From assembly GCA_905236985.1 (NCBI GenBank), contig CAJORF010000066.1:48949-112948 (forward strand): 64,000 nucleotides of DNA, read 5' to 3'. The position numbers and the translations under genes were made by a program. Shown piece after piece: positions 41,027 to 50,761 of the stretch (the stretch's first letter is position 1; each line of letters starts with the position of its first letter). The DNA comes from an uncultured Bacteroidaceae bacterium. GTDB taxonomy: Bacteria; Bacteroidota; Bacteroidia; Bacteroidales; Bacteroidaceae. The notes under the pieces are model-generated. The model did no database searches. It saw only the letters and a program-made list of their open reading frames with translations, and was not told where the DNA came from.

Positions 41027-44000
41027 ATGAAGAAGATCTACTCATTCATCCTTCTGCAGATGGGGCTGTTCCTGATGGGAACGATGCCTGCAGCAGCGCA
41101 AGACGAAGTGACACTGCAGATCAATGGTAGGACGGGCACTTGGACTGCTTCCGGTAGCCCCGCGTATGCCAACGAGTATGCAACAGCCAGCCAGAATCCG
41201 GGCGTAAGAATCCAGCACTGGAATCGCAGCGGTGGGCACAACAACAACATGTATTTTTATGATGGAAACAACCTCGGTATCTATAGTGCCTTTGGTTCCA
41301 CTGAATCTGAGGATTACCGTATCTATCCCTCTGCGGGATGGTATGTCAAGGCCGTCAGCCTCGACTTTGTCACTGGCGTACACCCCAATTATTCAAACCC
41401 TGGCGGTATATCCGTGTATGTCAACGGTGATGATCCTGTGACCAGCTATGGCACCAATGACCTCCAGCACTACGAGATTGATAATCTGGATCCGGAGCTC
41501 GAGTACGCCACCCTGACAATTGCTCAGGTCGATAAGCCCGCTTTCGCCCACACCAGCAACTTCACCATCACGCTGAAGAAGCAGGATGCGCTTGTGGCTG
41601 CATGGGCTGAGTTCAGAGCCGCTTATGACAAATATACAGCCTATAGCGAGGACGATTTCCCCGTCGGCACAGAGCCTGGCTGCTATGATGAGACTGCCGT
41701 GGCAGCTTTCTTCCAGGCTGTGGCTGATGCTTCAGATTATAATGATACAGCCGGCGAAGATGTCACTGCCGAACAGCTTAATGCTGCCACCAAGGCAATG
41801 AACGACACCTACGAGGCAATGATTGCCACCAAGGTTGCCTTCACCGTTGAGAATGGCTACTACCGTTTCCGCGCTGCCATGGAGTACAACGACGGCAATC
41901 CCAAATACATGGCTTGTATGCCGACAACCACTGAAGGCACTTACGTGGGCTATTGGTACACCCCTGGCGATGCCGAGGACAACTACATCAACATCTGGAA
42001 GATTACAAAGAGCGGTGAGAACTACGATGTGCAAAGCGTAGCCTTTGATGCTCGCTTCACAGGTCCTACTGCCGCGAGCGGCTATGCCTACCTGAACAAG
42101 ACAAGTACTGAGCTGATGGCCTTTGATGCTGTCACATCTGAATACGTCAACGTGCGCCTTGCTTCTAAGGATGCCAACAATTTCTTCTACCTCCATCAGG
42201 GCGGTCATGGCGGCGGTAATGGTTCAGCCGGCTATATCGTCGGTTGGGAATGTACCTACGCTTCCGGTTCTCCTGCTGCTTCAGAGTGGGTACTCGAGCC
42301 TGTCAGCGAGAGCGATGTGGCTCAAGCCAAGACGGAGTATGAAGCCTTCAAAGTGCATCAGGATCTCGTAAACAACTACAACAACCTCTTTAAGACAGCC
42401 GCCAGCGAGCTGCCCAAAGCACAGGATGGCGTACAGGGTACTGCACTCATCACCAGCGGAGAGCAGTTCAGCTCAGAATGGACTGAGACACGCGAAGGTG
42501 TAGGTCAATCTGGCGAGTGGGACGGCCTCATCGACGGCGTCAACACCACCTATTGGCACTCCGATTGGTCTGCTTCAGTTCCCAACCACACCCATTGGCT
42601 ACAGGTTGATCTCAGCGAGGCCACATACAGCCTTGTTCGCATGACTATCACCCGCCGTCCCGTTGCCAACGACCACATCACCCGTTGGAGTGTCTTTGGC
42701 AGCGACGAGCCTGACGCTGTAGAGGAAGATTGGACAGAGGTCGCAACGCTCTTCACGCCGTTTGGCACCAACACCGAAACCGTATCCGGCTTGGTCTTCG
42801 ATGGCAAGGGCTACAAGCACCTCCGCTTCTACATCGATGGCACAACGACAGGACGAGGCTATGGCCACGTCAGCGAGTTCCAGCTCTACGCCATCGACAA
42901 CCTTGATGGTACGCCATTCGCTTCTATCGGTGCTGCCGCCACAGCATTGGAGAACACGCTCATCGCTCAGAAGGATATCAAGTCAGACGACCTCACGGAG
43001 AACAACTACAACGACCTGAAATCTGCCTACGATGCCTTCCATGCTAAGTTCAGCGATCCCACCGAGATGCGCGAGCTCCTTCTGAAGGCTGAAGAACTTG
43101 TTGCTGGTATCGTCGCTGGTGACAACCCAGGTCAGTGGAGCGACATGTCTGCAGGTGATGCACTCAAGAACACCATCAGCACCGTCAAGGCATACGACGA
43201 AGCGGCCAATTACGATCCTTCCTCCACTGCTAACTACGTGAGCACGCTCACCTCACAGATGGAAGCCGTCAAGGCTGCCGCCAATCCCATCAAGGCTGAC
43301 ACATGGTATCGCATCCGCTTCGGCACCGAGGATGAATTTGTGGCTGGTGGCTGGGATCTCGTTGCAGGCAATGGCACCGAGAATGACGAACCGCTCTGGG
43401 GCAAATATGTCTATGTAGCTCAGTATGCTGATGGCGCACACGATGACATCGATATCAGCGATGTACGTATGGGCACAAATCTCTACTTCTTCGACAATGA
43501 AAATATCGCTGAAGAGGACAAGGCACTCTTCCGCTTCATCGATTGTGGCGACAAGGGCTACCTCCTCCAAAACAAGGCTACGGGTCTCTTCCTGAAGGCT
43601 GCTGGCACCAGTGGTGCAGTCACCCTCAGCATCATCCCCTCCTTCTTCACCTCATCGGCTCTCGGCTATGGCCAGAACCTCATCGCAGCCAAGGATCTCG
43701 AAGGCAATGCTCAGAGCTACCTCCACGCTCAGGTGGCACAGAACGTGCTCGTGACCTACAACGCCTTCACGCTGGGCAGCCGCAGCGGCCTCTACCTCGA
43801 GGAAGCTGGCGATGCCTCTGGCTTCGATGGCTCTGAGTTCGCTATGGACATTCTGCCTGGTCGCTTCTACAGTTTCTGCTATCCCGTTAACCTCTCCGCA
43901 ACCGACGGCAAGATGCTGACTGTTGCTTCGGCACAAGGCACCACGATCAACCTGACAACGATCTCGGAGGCTGCAGCTGGTCAACCCTTCTTCTATATCT

Positions 44001-44455
44001 TTGGCGAGACCACCGAGTACAATGCCGACGGTACGACTGAAGGCATCACGTTCACGCACGGCATTGATATCGCCGACGAGCCTCATACCGAAGGAGCCAT
44101 CAAGGGAACTTACGCTTCCAAGAATGTCGGCCAGGGATTTGTTTTCATTGATACCAACAACCCGACCATGTTCTCCGTTACACGTCAGCTCCTCGGAGGC
44201 ACCATTCCTGCCTATAGCGCTTACATCGAGTCTTCTGAGAGCCTGCCCTACACCGCTGACATCACCGTTATCATCGACGGCGAGACCGTTATCGACGGCG
44301 TGCGCGACATCGAAGGCACACTCAAGAGCGTCTATACCAATGGCGTCATCTACACCCTCGGCGGTCAGCGCATAGCCAATGGCAACCTCGACACGCTCCG
44401 CACCCTCGGTCGCGGCATCTACATCATCAACGGCGTTAAGGTCGCTGTGAAGTAA
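41027..44455 (+). CDS. Large secreted F5/8 type C protein with T9SS-like sorting domain
   Basis: This 1142-residue protein has a signal peptide (MKKIYSFILLQMGLFLMGTM, cleaved near AAAQ). Two helical FIVAR-like segments (about 185-265 and 630-705) flank regions of beta structure, and a discoidin-like domain is seen at about 480-630 (TTYWHSDWSASVPNHTHWLQ, VDLSEATYSLVRMTI, YGHVSEFQLYAID). The last 40 residues (VIYTLGGQRIANGN and GRGIYIINGVKVAVK) resemble a T9SS C-terminal sorting signal. It is probably a cell-surface carbohydrate-binding or adhesive protein; no catalytic domain is recognised. The gene stands alone between its own promoter and a very strong terminator. Confidence 0.8.
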   Translation: MKKIYSFILLQMGLFLMGTMPAAAQDEVTLQINGRTGTWTASGSPAYANEYATASQNPGVRIQHWNRSGGHNNNMYFYDGNNLGIYSAFGSTESEDYRIYPSAGWYVKAVSLDFVTGVHPNYSNPGGISVYVNGDDPVTSYGTNDLQHYEIDNLDPELEYATLTIAQVDKPAFAHTSNFTITLKKQDALVAAWAEFRAAYDKYTAYSEDDFPVGTEPGCYDETAVAAFFQAVADASDYNDTAGEDVTAEQLNAATKAMNDTYEAMIATKVAFTVENGYYRFRAAMEYNDGNPKYMACMPTTTEGTYVGYWYTPGDAEDNYINIWKITKSGENYDVQSVAFDARFTGPTAASGYAYLNKTSTELMAFDAVTSEYVNVRLASKDANNFFYLHQGGHGGGNGSAGYIVGWECTYASGSPAASEWVLEPVSESDVAQAKTEYEAFKVHQDLVNNYNNLFKTAASELPKAQDGVQGTALITSGEQFSSEWTETREGVGQSGEWDGLIDGVNTTYWHSDWSASVPNHTHWLQVDLSEATYSLVRMTITRRPVANDHITRWSVFGSDEPDAVEEDWTEVATLFTPFGTNTETVSGLVFDGKGYKHLRFYIDGTTTGRGYGHVSEFQLYAIDNLDGTPFASIGAAATALENTLIAQKDIKSDDLTENNYNDLKSAYDAFHAKFSDPTEMRELLLKAEELVAGIVAGDNPGQWSDMSAGDALKNTISTVKAYDEAANYDPSSTANYVSTLTSQMEAVKAAANPIKADTWYRIRFGTEDEFVAGGWDLVAGNGTENDEPLWGKYVYVAQYADGAHDDIDISDVRMGTNLYFFDNENIAEEDKALFRFIDCGDKGYLLQNKATGLFLKAAGTSGAVTLSIIPSFFTSSALGYGQNLIAAKDLEGNAQSYLHAQVAQNVLVTYNAFTLGSRSGLYLEEAGDASGFDGSEFAMDILPGRFYSFCYPVNLSATDGKMLTVASAQGTTINLTTISEAAAGQPFFYIFGETTEYNADGTTEGITFTHGIDIADEPHTEGAIKGTYASKNVGQGFVFIDTNNPTMFSVTRQLLGGTIPAYSAYIESSESLPYTADITVIIDGETVIDGVRDIEGTLKSVYTNGVIYTLGGQRIANGNLDTLRTLGRGIYIINGVKVAVK

Positions 44456-44477
44456 ACCGCGTCGCAAGAACCTACTG

Positions 44478-44532
44478 AAACGAAAAGGACACTCCGGAAT
44501 CCGCAACGGATTCCGGAGTGTCCTTTTCGTTT
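44478..44532. terminator. Strong bidirectional terminator, perfect 26-bp stem
   Basis: The arms 44478-44503 and 44507-44532 are exact inverted repeats around the 3-base loop CAA, with A tract on the left and T tract on the right. It lies between the convergent stops at 44455 and 44542, so it can end transcripts from both sides. Confidence 0.9.
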
Positions 44533-44541
44533 GTTTGTAGC

Positions 44542-44949
44542 TTAGTACGTGACGATGGGCTCCAGTTCCTTTGCCTGCTCAATCATCTTGATGACCTCCT
44601 TGAGCGAGGGCACGCGGCGAACGAGCTTCTTCTCTGCATTGGTCTCCTCGAGCTTAGGCTGCAAGTTCTCGGCCACGCGGTGGCGGAACTCCTTGACAGT
44701 GTCAACGCCTGCTGCTTCGAGCAGTTCGGCGAACTGAGGGCCTACGCCCTTGATGCGGAAGAGGTCTGCATGGTTTGTCCAGCGCAGGATGAGCTTGTCG
44801 CTGATGCCCGTAGCCTCACCCAGTTCCTTGCGTCCCTTGGGGGTGGCACATTTGGCGAGCAGTTCTTCTACTTTCACGATGCCAGCGGCAACGAGTTTCT
44901 CGGCATAGACTTCGCCTACGCCTTCAATGTCAATTACTTTGTAAGCCAT
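44542..44949 (-). CDS. DUF4332 helix-hairpin-helix protein
   Basis: This 135-residue protein has two helix-hairpin-helix-like segments, VIDIEGVGEVYAEKLVAAGI and FRIKGVGPQFAELLEAAGVD, each with the G-x-G turn seen in DNA-binding HhH motifs. This pattern is that of DUF4332 proteins, which resemble DNA polymerase and nuclease accessory domains. A direct role in DNA binding is inferred only. It is encoded between a strong terminator and the HlyIII-like gene, 47 bp from the latter. Confidence 0.8.
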   Translation of the reverse strand: MAYKVIDIEGVGEVYAEKLVAAGIVKVEELLAKCATPKGRKELGEATGISDKLILRWTNHADLFRIKGVGPQFAELLEAAGVDTVKEFRHRVAENLQPKLEETNAEKKLVRRVPSLKEVIKMIEQAKELEPIVTY

Positions 44950-44996
44950 AGTTGATGTAGTTAGTGATGATAATGATTATAATAATGATAGGCATC

Positions 44997-45647
44997 TCAG
45001 AGGTACTGCATGAGCACCTGCCAGACGCAGACAATATGACACACGGAACCCGCGAGCACGAAAAGGTGAAACACGGAGTGAATGTAGGGGCGGTTGTGCG
45101 AGAAGGCATAGATGACGGCACCTGTGACGTAGCACACGCCCTCAGCGATGAGCCATCCCATAGCAGCTGGTTCGATGCAGGCCATCAGCGGCTTGAAGGC
45201 TACGAGACAGGAGAGCCCCATCACCACGAAGCAGGCCGTCTCGATGTAGCTGTGCTCACTGAGCCTGATGAAGCTCACCACAGTGCCTGCAATGGCGGCA
45301 AGCCAAACGAAACAGAACAGACCCCAGCCCCACCAACCGGCATCGCGCATGGCGATGAGTGTGATGGGAGAGTAGCTGCCGGCGATATGCCAGTAGATGG
45401 CGGCATGATCGAACCGACGCCACACCTCGCGCGATGGCCACGACGAGGGAATGGCATGATAGACCGTCGAGCTGACGTAGCTGGCCAGCATACCGCCGAG
45501 GTAGAGCGAGACAGCTGTGCCGGCCCAACTGTCGCCAGCACGAAAGCACCACATCAGGAACACCGCACCTACCACCACACCGAGCAGTATGCCCGCGGCG
45601 TGGCTCCATGAATTGAGTGCATCTTCGCGCTTGGAATAGATTATCAT
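44997..45647 (-). CDS. Hemolysin III/PAQR-family membrane protein
   Basis: This 216-residue protein has seven hydrophobic segments and the family motifs SSTVYHAIPS, RFDHAAIYWHIAGSYSP and HSVFHLFVLAGSVCH, whose His/Asp residues are thought to bind a metal. The family (YqfA, HlyIII, adiponectin-receptor related) is linked to membrane lipid homeostasis; direct hemolytic activity is not implied. The ATG at 45647 lies only four bases after a TACCTTTG box, so the mRNA may be leaderless. Confidence 0.88.
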   Translation of the reverse strand: MIIYSKREDALNSWSHAAGILLGVVVGAVFLMWCFRAGDSWAGTAVSLYLGGMLASYVSSTVYHAIPSSWPSREVWRRFDHAAIYWHIAGSYSPITLIAMRDAGWWGWGLFCFVWLAAIAGTVVSFIRLSEHSYIETACFVVMGLSCLVAFKPLMACIEPAAMGWLIAEGVCYVTGAVIYAFSHNRPYIHSVFHLFVLAGSVCHIVCVWQVLMQYL

Positions 45648-45651
45648 GCGA

Positions 45652-45659
45652 CAAAGGTA
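45652..45659 (-). promoter_or_regulatory. -7 box adjoining the HlyIII start codon
   Basis: The minus strand reads TACCTTTG, then TCGC, then the ATG at 45647. Since the -7 box ends only a few bases before the start point in this sigma class, transcription would begin at or next to the start codon. Confidence 0.6.
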
Positions 45660-45744
45660 CGCAAAAAGTTTAAAGATTAAAGTTCAAAATCCAAAGTTTT
45701 TTAAACTTTCCTTCGCTTTTTTCATCTGAAAAGTCATTTTTCTC

Positions 45745-45817
45745 CCCTTCATTCTTCATTTTTCAATATTCAACTTTCATTTTTCACTTCTCATTCTTTC
45801 TTTTTTCACTTTTTTTG
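45745..45817. repeat. T-rich 7-bp-like repeats upstream of the C10 peptidase
   Basis: The segment is built from degenerate TTCATT(C/T), TTTTCA and TTTCAC units, ending next to the -7 box of the peptidase gene. It belongs to the same heptad family as the arrays inside wlbC and the FAD oxidase gene. The rest of 45648-45860 contains only the two promoters. Confidence 0.5.
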
Positions 45818-45825
45818 TACCTTTG
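45818..45825 (+). promoter_or_regulatory. -7 box for the C10 peptidase gene
   Basis: TACCTTTG followed by TCGCGCC matches the consensus, 35 bp before the ATG at 45861. The divergent HlyIII box lies about 160 bp to the left. Confidence 0.65.
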
Positions 45826-45860
45826 TCGCGCCAAACTAACTAAATAACGTCTCATCACTC

Positions 45861-48800
45861 ATGAACAAGATTTTTTATTTGCTGTTGGCATTCTGTCTTG
45901 CTGCGGTGCTGACAGTTCAAGCCGACCCCATCACTCGCGAACAGGCATTGCTCAAAGCAGAGCGCTACCTCCAGGACAAACCCGGCAGCCGCCGACTCTC
46001 ACCCATCACCAACACCCGCAAACTGGCTCCTTCACGCAAGCGCGTGGCACTGCCTACGTCCAACGAGCTCTACTACGTCTTTAACCGTGGTGCCAACGAG
46101 GGCTACGTCATCGTGGCTGGCGACGATAAGCTGGAGGGCGTGTTGGGCTATACCGATAATGGAGAGTTCGACTACGAGAACCTCCCCTGCAATATGCGCT
46201 ATTGGCTCGATACGCAGGCCGACTACATTGCCTACCTGCAGAAAACGCCCGGCGCAGCACCTAAAAAGGCCCCTTCGCACGACGCCATCGAACCCATGGT
46301 CACCACGAGGTGGAACCAGGGCGACCCCTACAATCAGCTTTGCCCCAACTACTTCGGCCTCGGACGTGCCGTCACGGGTTGCGTCGCCACAGCTATGGCA
46401 CAGGTGCTCTACTACCAGCGCGAGAAGTCTGTCACTGAGGTGCAGGCCAACATCCCCAGCTACACGTTGTCCCATGAGGACTATGGCACGATGACCGTCG
46501 ATGGCGTGCCTGCCGGGTCACCTATTGACTGGGATAATATGACCGACACCTATGGCAGCGGCAGCACTGCCATCCAGAAGAAAGCCGTGGCACAGCTCAT
46601 GATGTATTGCGGTGTGTCCGTCGAGATGGGATATACCAACAGCAGCTCCGGTGCCTACTCCTATCGCGTGTCTGATGCCTTCAATAAATACTTCGGCTAT
46701 GGCACGGCGGCCAAGTACGTGTACTCTGGCAACTATACCGAGGACTCCTGGGATGCTCTGCTCTACAACGAACTGAAGCAGGGACGCCCGTTCTACCTCA
46801 GCGGTGCTAATGCCGATGGCGGTCACGCCTTTGTGGGCGATGGCTACAAGGATGGCTGCTTTCACATCAACTGGGGATGGGGCGGTTCCAGCGATGGCTA
46901 TTTTGTCCTCACCAAGATGAATCCCTCCTCGCAGGGCATCGGTGGCTCCTCTGGAGGTTATTCCGAAGGCCAGGAAGCCATCATCAACTGCGAGCCCGCT
47001 GATTTCTCCTCCAAGGCGATGTCGATCAGCAATGCAACCACCAAGAAGTTGTGCATCGAGAATTGGGACACGGATGGCGACGGCAAGCTCTCCTACGGCG
47101 AGGCGGCCGCTGTCACCAGCCTCGGCGATGTCTTCAAGGGACAGAAAATTGCCACCTTCAACGAGCTCTATTACTTCACCGGTTTGACCACCATCGACGA
47201 TGATGCCTTCAATGGATGCACCACACTGACAGCCATCAAGCTACCGCGCAACCTCAAGACCATCGGCGCACGTGCCTTTGCCGGATGCACCAAGCTCAAG
47301 ACCTTCACCCTGCCTGAGGGCATCACCTCCATCGGCGAGGGTGCCTTCCAGGGCTGCAAGGTGCTGCCCGACCTGGAGCTCCCGCTGAGCATACCGGCCA
47401 TCGAGGCTCATACCTTCGACGGCTGCGCTGCCTTCAAGGATGTCGTGCTGCCCATCTGCGTACAGCGCATTGGCGAGGGAGCCTTCGCCGGTTGTACCAA
47501 ACTCGCCTCGTTCACCATTCGCAGCGTCGCTCCCCAGAACATCGAGCTGGGACAGGGCGTCTTCGAAGGCATCAGCCTCGGCAGCGCAACGCTCAATGTG
47601 CAGCAAGGCACGGGCGACTACTTCCGCAGTGCCGACCAATGGAAGGATTTCGGCACCATCTATGAGATGCGCACTCTCGCGGGCGGTAAGTTCGCCAACC
47701 TCGAGTTCAAGAAGAAATACTACATCTATAACGTTGGCACGGGCTACTACCTCACCCACGGCGAGGCATACGGCACACAGGGCGTCGTGGCCGACACCGA
47801 ACAGCCCATGCGCTTCGAGTTCCGCCAAACATCTTCCATGACCAGCGATGTCTATTACCTCTACTCCGAGGACTCCCCCAACGACAACAGGATCCTCTTC
47901 CGCAGCAACCAGGACGGCACCGTAGGCAATGGCGTCAACGCCTGTTTCGTCGATGGACCTACCAACAAGGTCACTGCCACCGGACGCCCCGCTTGGTGGA
48001 CTGTCACCCTCGCCGACGGGCAGAGCAATATCTACACCATCCAGACCTCAAGCTCCTCATCGGGCTATGTAGATGGCGAATACTTAGGCGTTCAGCTCGA
48101 CCATGCCAGCAACGCCGCATCACCCACCTATGGCATCTACAGTGATGTCTCCTACGACACCAATCCACTCAACTGTCAGTGGATGCTCGTTCCCTACGAC
48201 GGCGATGCACAGCTGCTCAACAACTTCACCTCGCAGCTCAAGAACCTCCTCGATATTGCCGTGTCCAAGCGTGTCAACATCGAGCGCGAACAAGCCGTGT
48301 ACGACAATTTCAACAGTACGCTCGAGGATGTCCAGAAAGCCTGCCGTCGTCTGCGTAATAAGCTCAACTTTATTAACTTCGAGGAAGATGCTTTCCGCGA
48401 GATCATCCTTGCCGCTAACTTCGACAACGATGGCAACAAGGAGATCAGCGTCACCGAGGCTGCCGTCAACCGCTCCTTCGGATCGCTCTTCAAGAACAAC
48501 ACCGACATCACCTCACTCGATGACCTCAAGCACTTCACCAAGCTCAGTACCATCGACAAAGACTGCTTCTCTGGATGCAAGAAAGTCCTCGTCGCAACAC
48601 TCCCCAACAGCGTTGTCAGCATCGGAGCAGCGGCCTTCAATGGTTGCTCTAAGCTCGAGAAAGTCACCCTCCCATCGAACCTTGAGAGCATCAGCGAAAG
48701 GGCGTTCTATAACTGCACAGCCCTCAAGGAGATCTATCTCCCAGTTGCCGACCCCGCCACGATCACGTTGGCCAGCCGCGTGTTCTATAATGTCAAGAAA

Positions 48801-50621
48801 GCTGATGCTGTGCTCTATGTGCCCTACGGTGCACGCGAACGCTATGCCCAGGCTGAGGAATGGCAGGACTTCGGCGAGATCCGTGAGATGCGTTCTCTCC
48901 AGATGCCACCCTTCTGCGAGCTCACTCCAAACCAGAACGTCTATGTCTATAACCTCGGCACGCGCCGCTACATCAACCGAGGCGAAGCCTACGGCACACA
49001 GGCCGTCGTGGCCACCAGTGGCATGATCTATCAGCTACGCCGCTCCGGCAACAACTACTACCTCTACTCCGAGCAGACCGGAAATAGTGACCGCAAGGTG
49101 CTCTTCCGCACTGACACCGACAGCAAGGTGGGCGAAGGCGTCAGGACGTGCTTCGTCGATGGCTCAGCCAGTACAAAGGCATACTGGAATGTGCAACCCG
49201 TCGAGGGCTTGACCAACGTCTATACCTTCCAGACACCGCAGAATGATGCGCAGCACGTCGATGGAGAGTTCCTCGGCACTTTCCTCCGCCACATCACAGC
49301 TGCCGTCAACACCGAGGAACCCACCTACGGCCTCTATTGGGACATCAGCTACAGTGAGAATCCCGAGGGATGCCAGTGGGCGTTCGTCAGCGTGGATGAC
49401 ATCAATGCCGCTAAGGAGTTCTTTGAACTCACTGAACAGCTGAAGGAACTGCTCATCGTGGCAGAGGGCGTCGAAGGGGTTGATGCTTCACCCGAGCAGG
49501 CTGTCTATGACAACTTCGGTAGCACTGAGCAACAGATCCAGGAGGCCATCCTCTCCCTCCGCGAAAAACTCCACTTCATCACTTTCTGCGACGACACCGC
49601 CAAGCGACAGAGCGTCTTCGCATGGGACGAGAATGAGGATGGCGAACTCAGCTACGAGGAGGCTGCTGCCGTCAGCGACATCGCCACCACCTTCCGCAGC
49701 GTATCCGGACTCAAGAGCCTCGAAGAACTGCGCTTCTTCACCGGCATCAGCGAGGTGCCAGCTGAGGCTTTCCGTTCCAGCACGGCACTCGTCTCAGCTA
49801 CGCTACCCGAGGGCGTTACCACCATCGGAGCCAGTGCTTTCTCCAGCTGCTCCAACCTGAAGTATCTCGCCCTGCTCAATCCCTCGCAGGTGGTCGCCAC
49901 CGAGAACGCAGGGCTGCCCTCGCGCAACCTCACCGTCTTCGTACCTGCGGCGATGATCGAGGCGTATCAGGCTGATGAGTTCTGGGGTAAATACACCATT
50001 GTCGAATACACGGGCACACCCACAGTCACTGCTGAAGGAGCCGAACGTCAGTACGGACGCACCACCGTCCACCTCTCCTACACTGTCACGGGTGCACCCA
50101 TCAACGGCGAACCCGCATTGGCCACCAACGTCGAAGCTACTGCACCGGTGGGCACCTATCCCATCACCATAGCACCTGGCACCATCACCAGCATCGGACT
50201 CCAGTGTGTCGAAGGCATCCTCACGGTAGGGCGTGCTCCAATCACCGTGACGGCCAAGTCCTACACGCGCAACATCAACGAGCCCAACCCCGAGTTCGAG
50301 ATCACCTACTCCACGCTCCGCAACCGCGAGAAGATAGAGGATGTGCTCACGCAACAACCCACCGTCACCTGTGCGGCAACCATAGACAGCCCGGGAGGAG
50401 AATATGACATCATCGTCAGCGGAGCCGAGGCACAGAACTACGAGTTCACCTATGTCAACGGCACACTCACCATCATCGATCCCGTGGGCATCAATGCCGT
50501 CAATGCAAACACCTCCGCCCCCACCCTCTACGACCTCTCAGGCCGTAAGGTCAGCAACCCGCAGCGCGGCGTCTATATCAATGGCCATCAAAAAATCGTG
50601 CTCCACACCACCCGCAAATAA
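45861..50621 (+). CDS. C10 family cysteine peptidase (streptopain-like) with EF-hand/LRR/lectin-like repeats
   Basis: This 1586-residue protein has a signal peptide (cleaved near VQA-DP), an inhibitory prodomain (about 22-110) and a C10 catalytic domain with Cys174 in AVTGCVATAMAQV and His322 in GGHAFVGDGY. EF-hand-like loops start at about 403 (DTDGDGKLSYGEA), 855 (DNDGNKEISVTEA) and 1256 (DENEDGELSYEEA). Each is followed by BspA-like leucine-rich repeats, and the first two also by a beta-rich module (YIYNVGTGYYLTHGEAYGTQ, YVYNLGTRRYINRGEAYGTQ). MBG-like domains and a T9SS-like end (LYDLSGRKVSNPQRGVYING) follow. It is probably a secreted or surface-attached protease acting on host or dietary protein. 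Confidence 0.88.
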   Translation: MNKIFYLLLAFCLAAVLTVQADPITREQALLKAERYLQDKPGSRRLSPITNTRKLAPSRKRVALPTSNELYYVFNRGANEGYVIVAGDDKLEGVLGYTDNGEFDYENLPCNMRYWLDTQADYIAYLQKTPGAAPKKAPSHDAIEPMVTTRWNQGDPYNQLCPNYFGLGRAVTGCVATAMAQVLYYQREKSVTEVQANIPSYTLSHEDYGTMTVDGVPAGSPIDWDNMTDTYGSGSTAIQKKAVAQLMMYCGVSVEMGYTNSSSGAYSYRVSDAFNKYFGYGTAAKYVYSGNYTEDSWDALLYNELKQGRPFYLSGANADGGHAFVGDGYKDGCFHINWGWGGSSDGYFVLTKMNPSSQGIGGSSGGYSEGQEAIINCEPADFSSKAMSISNATTKKLCIENWDTDGDGKLSYGEAAAVTSLGDVFKGQKIATFNELYYFTGLTTIDDDAFNGCTTLTAIKLPRNLKTIGARAFAGCTKLKTFTLPEGITSIGEGAFQGCKVLPDLELPLSIPAIEAHTFDGCAAFKDVVLPICVQRIGEGAFAGCTKLASFTIRSVAPQNIELGQGVFEGISLGSATLNVQQGTGDYFRSADQWKDFGTIYEMRTLAGGKFANLEFKKKYYIYNVGTGYYLTHGEAYGTQGVVADTEQPMRFEFRQTSSMTSDVYYLYSEDSPNDNRILFRSNQDGTVGNGVNACFVDGPTNKVTATGRPAWWTVTLADGQSNIYTIQTSSSSSGYVDGEYLGVQLDHASNAASPTYGIYSDVSYDTNPLNCQWMLVPYDGDAQLLNNFTSQLKNLLDIAVSKRVNIEREQAVYDNFNSTLEDVQKACRRLRNKLNFINFEEDAFREIILAANFDNDGNKEISVTEAAVNRSFGSLFKNNTDITSLDDLKHFTKLSTIDKDCFSGCKKVLVATLPNSVVSIGAAAFNGCSKLEKVTLPSNLESISERAFYNCTALKEIYLPVADPATITLASRVFYNVKKADAVLYVPYGARERYAQAEEWQDFGEIREMRSLQMPPFCELTPNQNVYVYNLGTRRYINRGEAYGTQAVVATSGMIYQLRRSGNNYYLYSEQTGNSDRKVLFRTDTDSKVGEGVRTCFVDGSASTKAYWNVQPVEGLTNVYTFQTPQNDAQHVDGEFLGTFLRHITAAVNTEEPTYGLYWDISYSENPEGCQWAFVSVDDINAAKEFFELTEQLKELLIVAEGVEGVDASPEQAVYDNFGSTEQQIQEAILSLREKLHFITFCDDTAKRQSVFAWDENEDGELSYEEAAAVSDIATTFRSVSGLKSLEELRFFTGISEVPAEAFRSSTALVSATLPEGVTTIGASAFSSCSNLKYLALLNPSQVVATENAGLPSRNLTVFVPAAMIEAYQADEFWGKYTIVEYTGTPTVTAEGAERQYGRTTVHLSYTVTGAPINGEPALATNVEATAPVGTYPITIAPGTITSIGLQCVEGILTVGRAPITVTAKSYTRNINEPNPEFEITYSTLRNREKIEDVLTQQPTVTCAATIDSPGGEYDIIVSGAEAQNYEFTYVNGTLTIIDPVGINAVNANTSAPTLYDLSGRKVSNPQRGVYINGHQKIVLHTTRK

Positions 50622-50673
50622 TCCCACTGCCCCTCCCTACTTCCACGTCCCCTCCTTCCCCCTCATTCCTGTT

Positions 50674-50702
50674 GGTGCAGCGCGGTTTTCCCGCGCTGCA
50701 CC
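50674..50702 (+). terminator. Hairpin after the C10 peptidase gene
   Basis: GGTGCAGCGCGG and CCGCGCTGCACC form a perfect 12-bp stem with loop TTTTC, about 50 bp after the stop codon. The T tract is poor, and the surrounding 140-bp gap is strikingly C-rich. No -7 box for the next gene is visible in it. Confidence 0.6.
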
Positions 50703-50761
50703 TCTCCCTCCCCCCTCATTCCGCATCCCTGAATTGCCAATTGATCAAATCGTAAACAGCT

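Noticed and set aside
43652..44506. 284-codon minus-strand frame opposite the F5/8C protein gene
   Set aside because: It lies across a strong terminator and antisense to a secreted protein with a sorting domain; no motif.
48103..49026. 307-codon frame in another phase of the C10 peptidase gene
   Set aside because: Low-complexity Ser/Pro/Thr-rich translation typical of a shifted frame over repeated LRR DNA.
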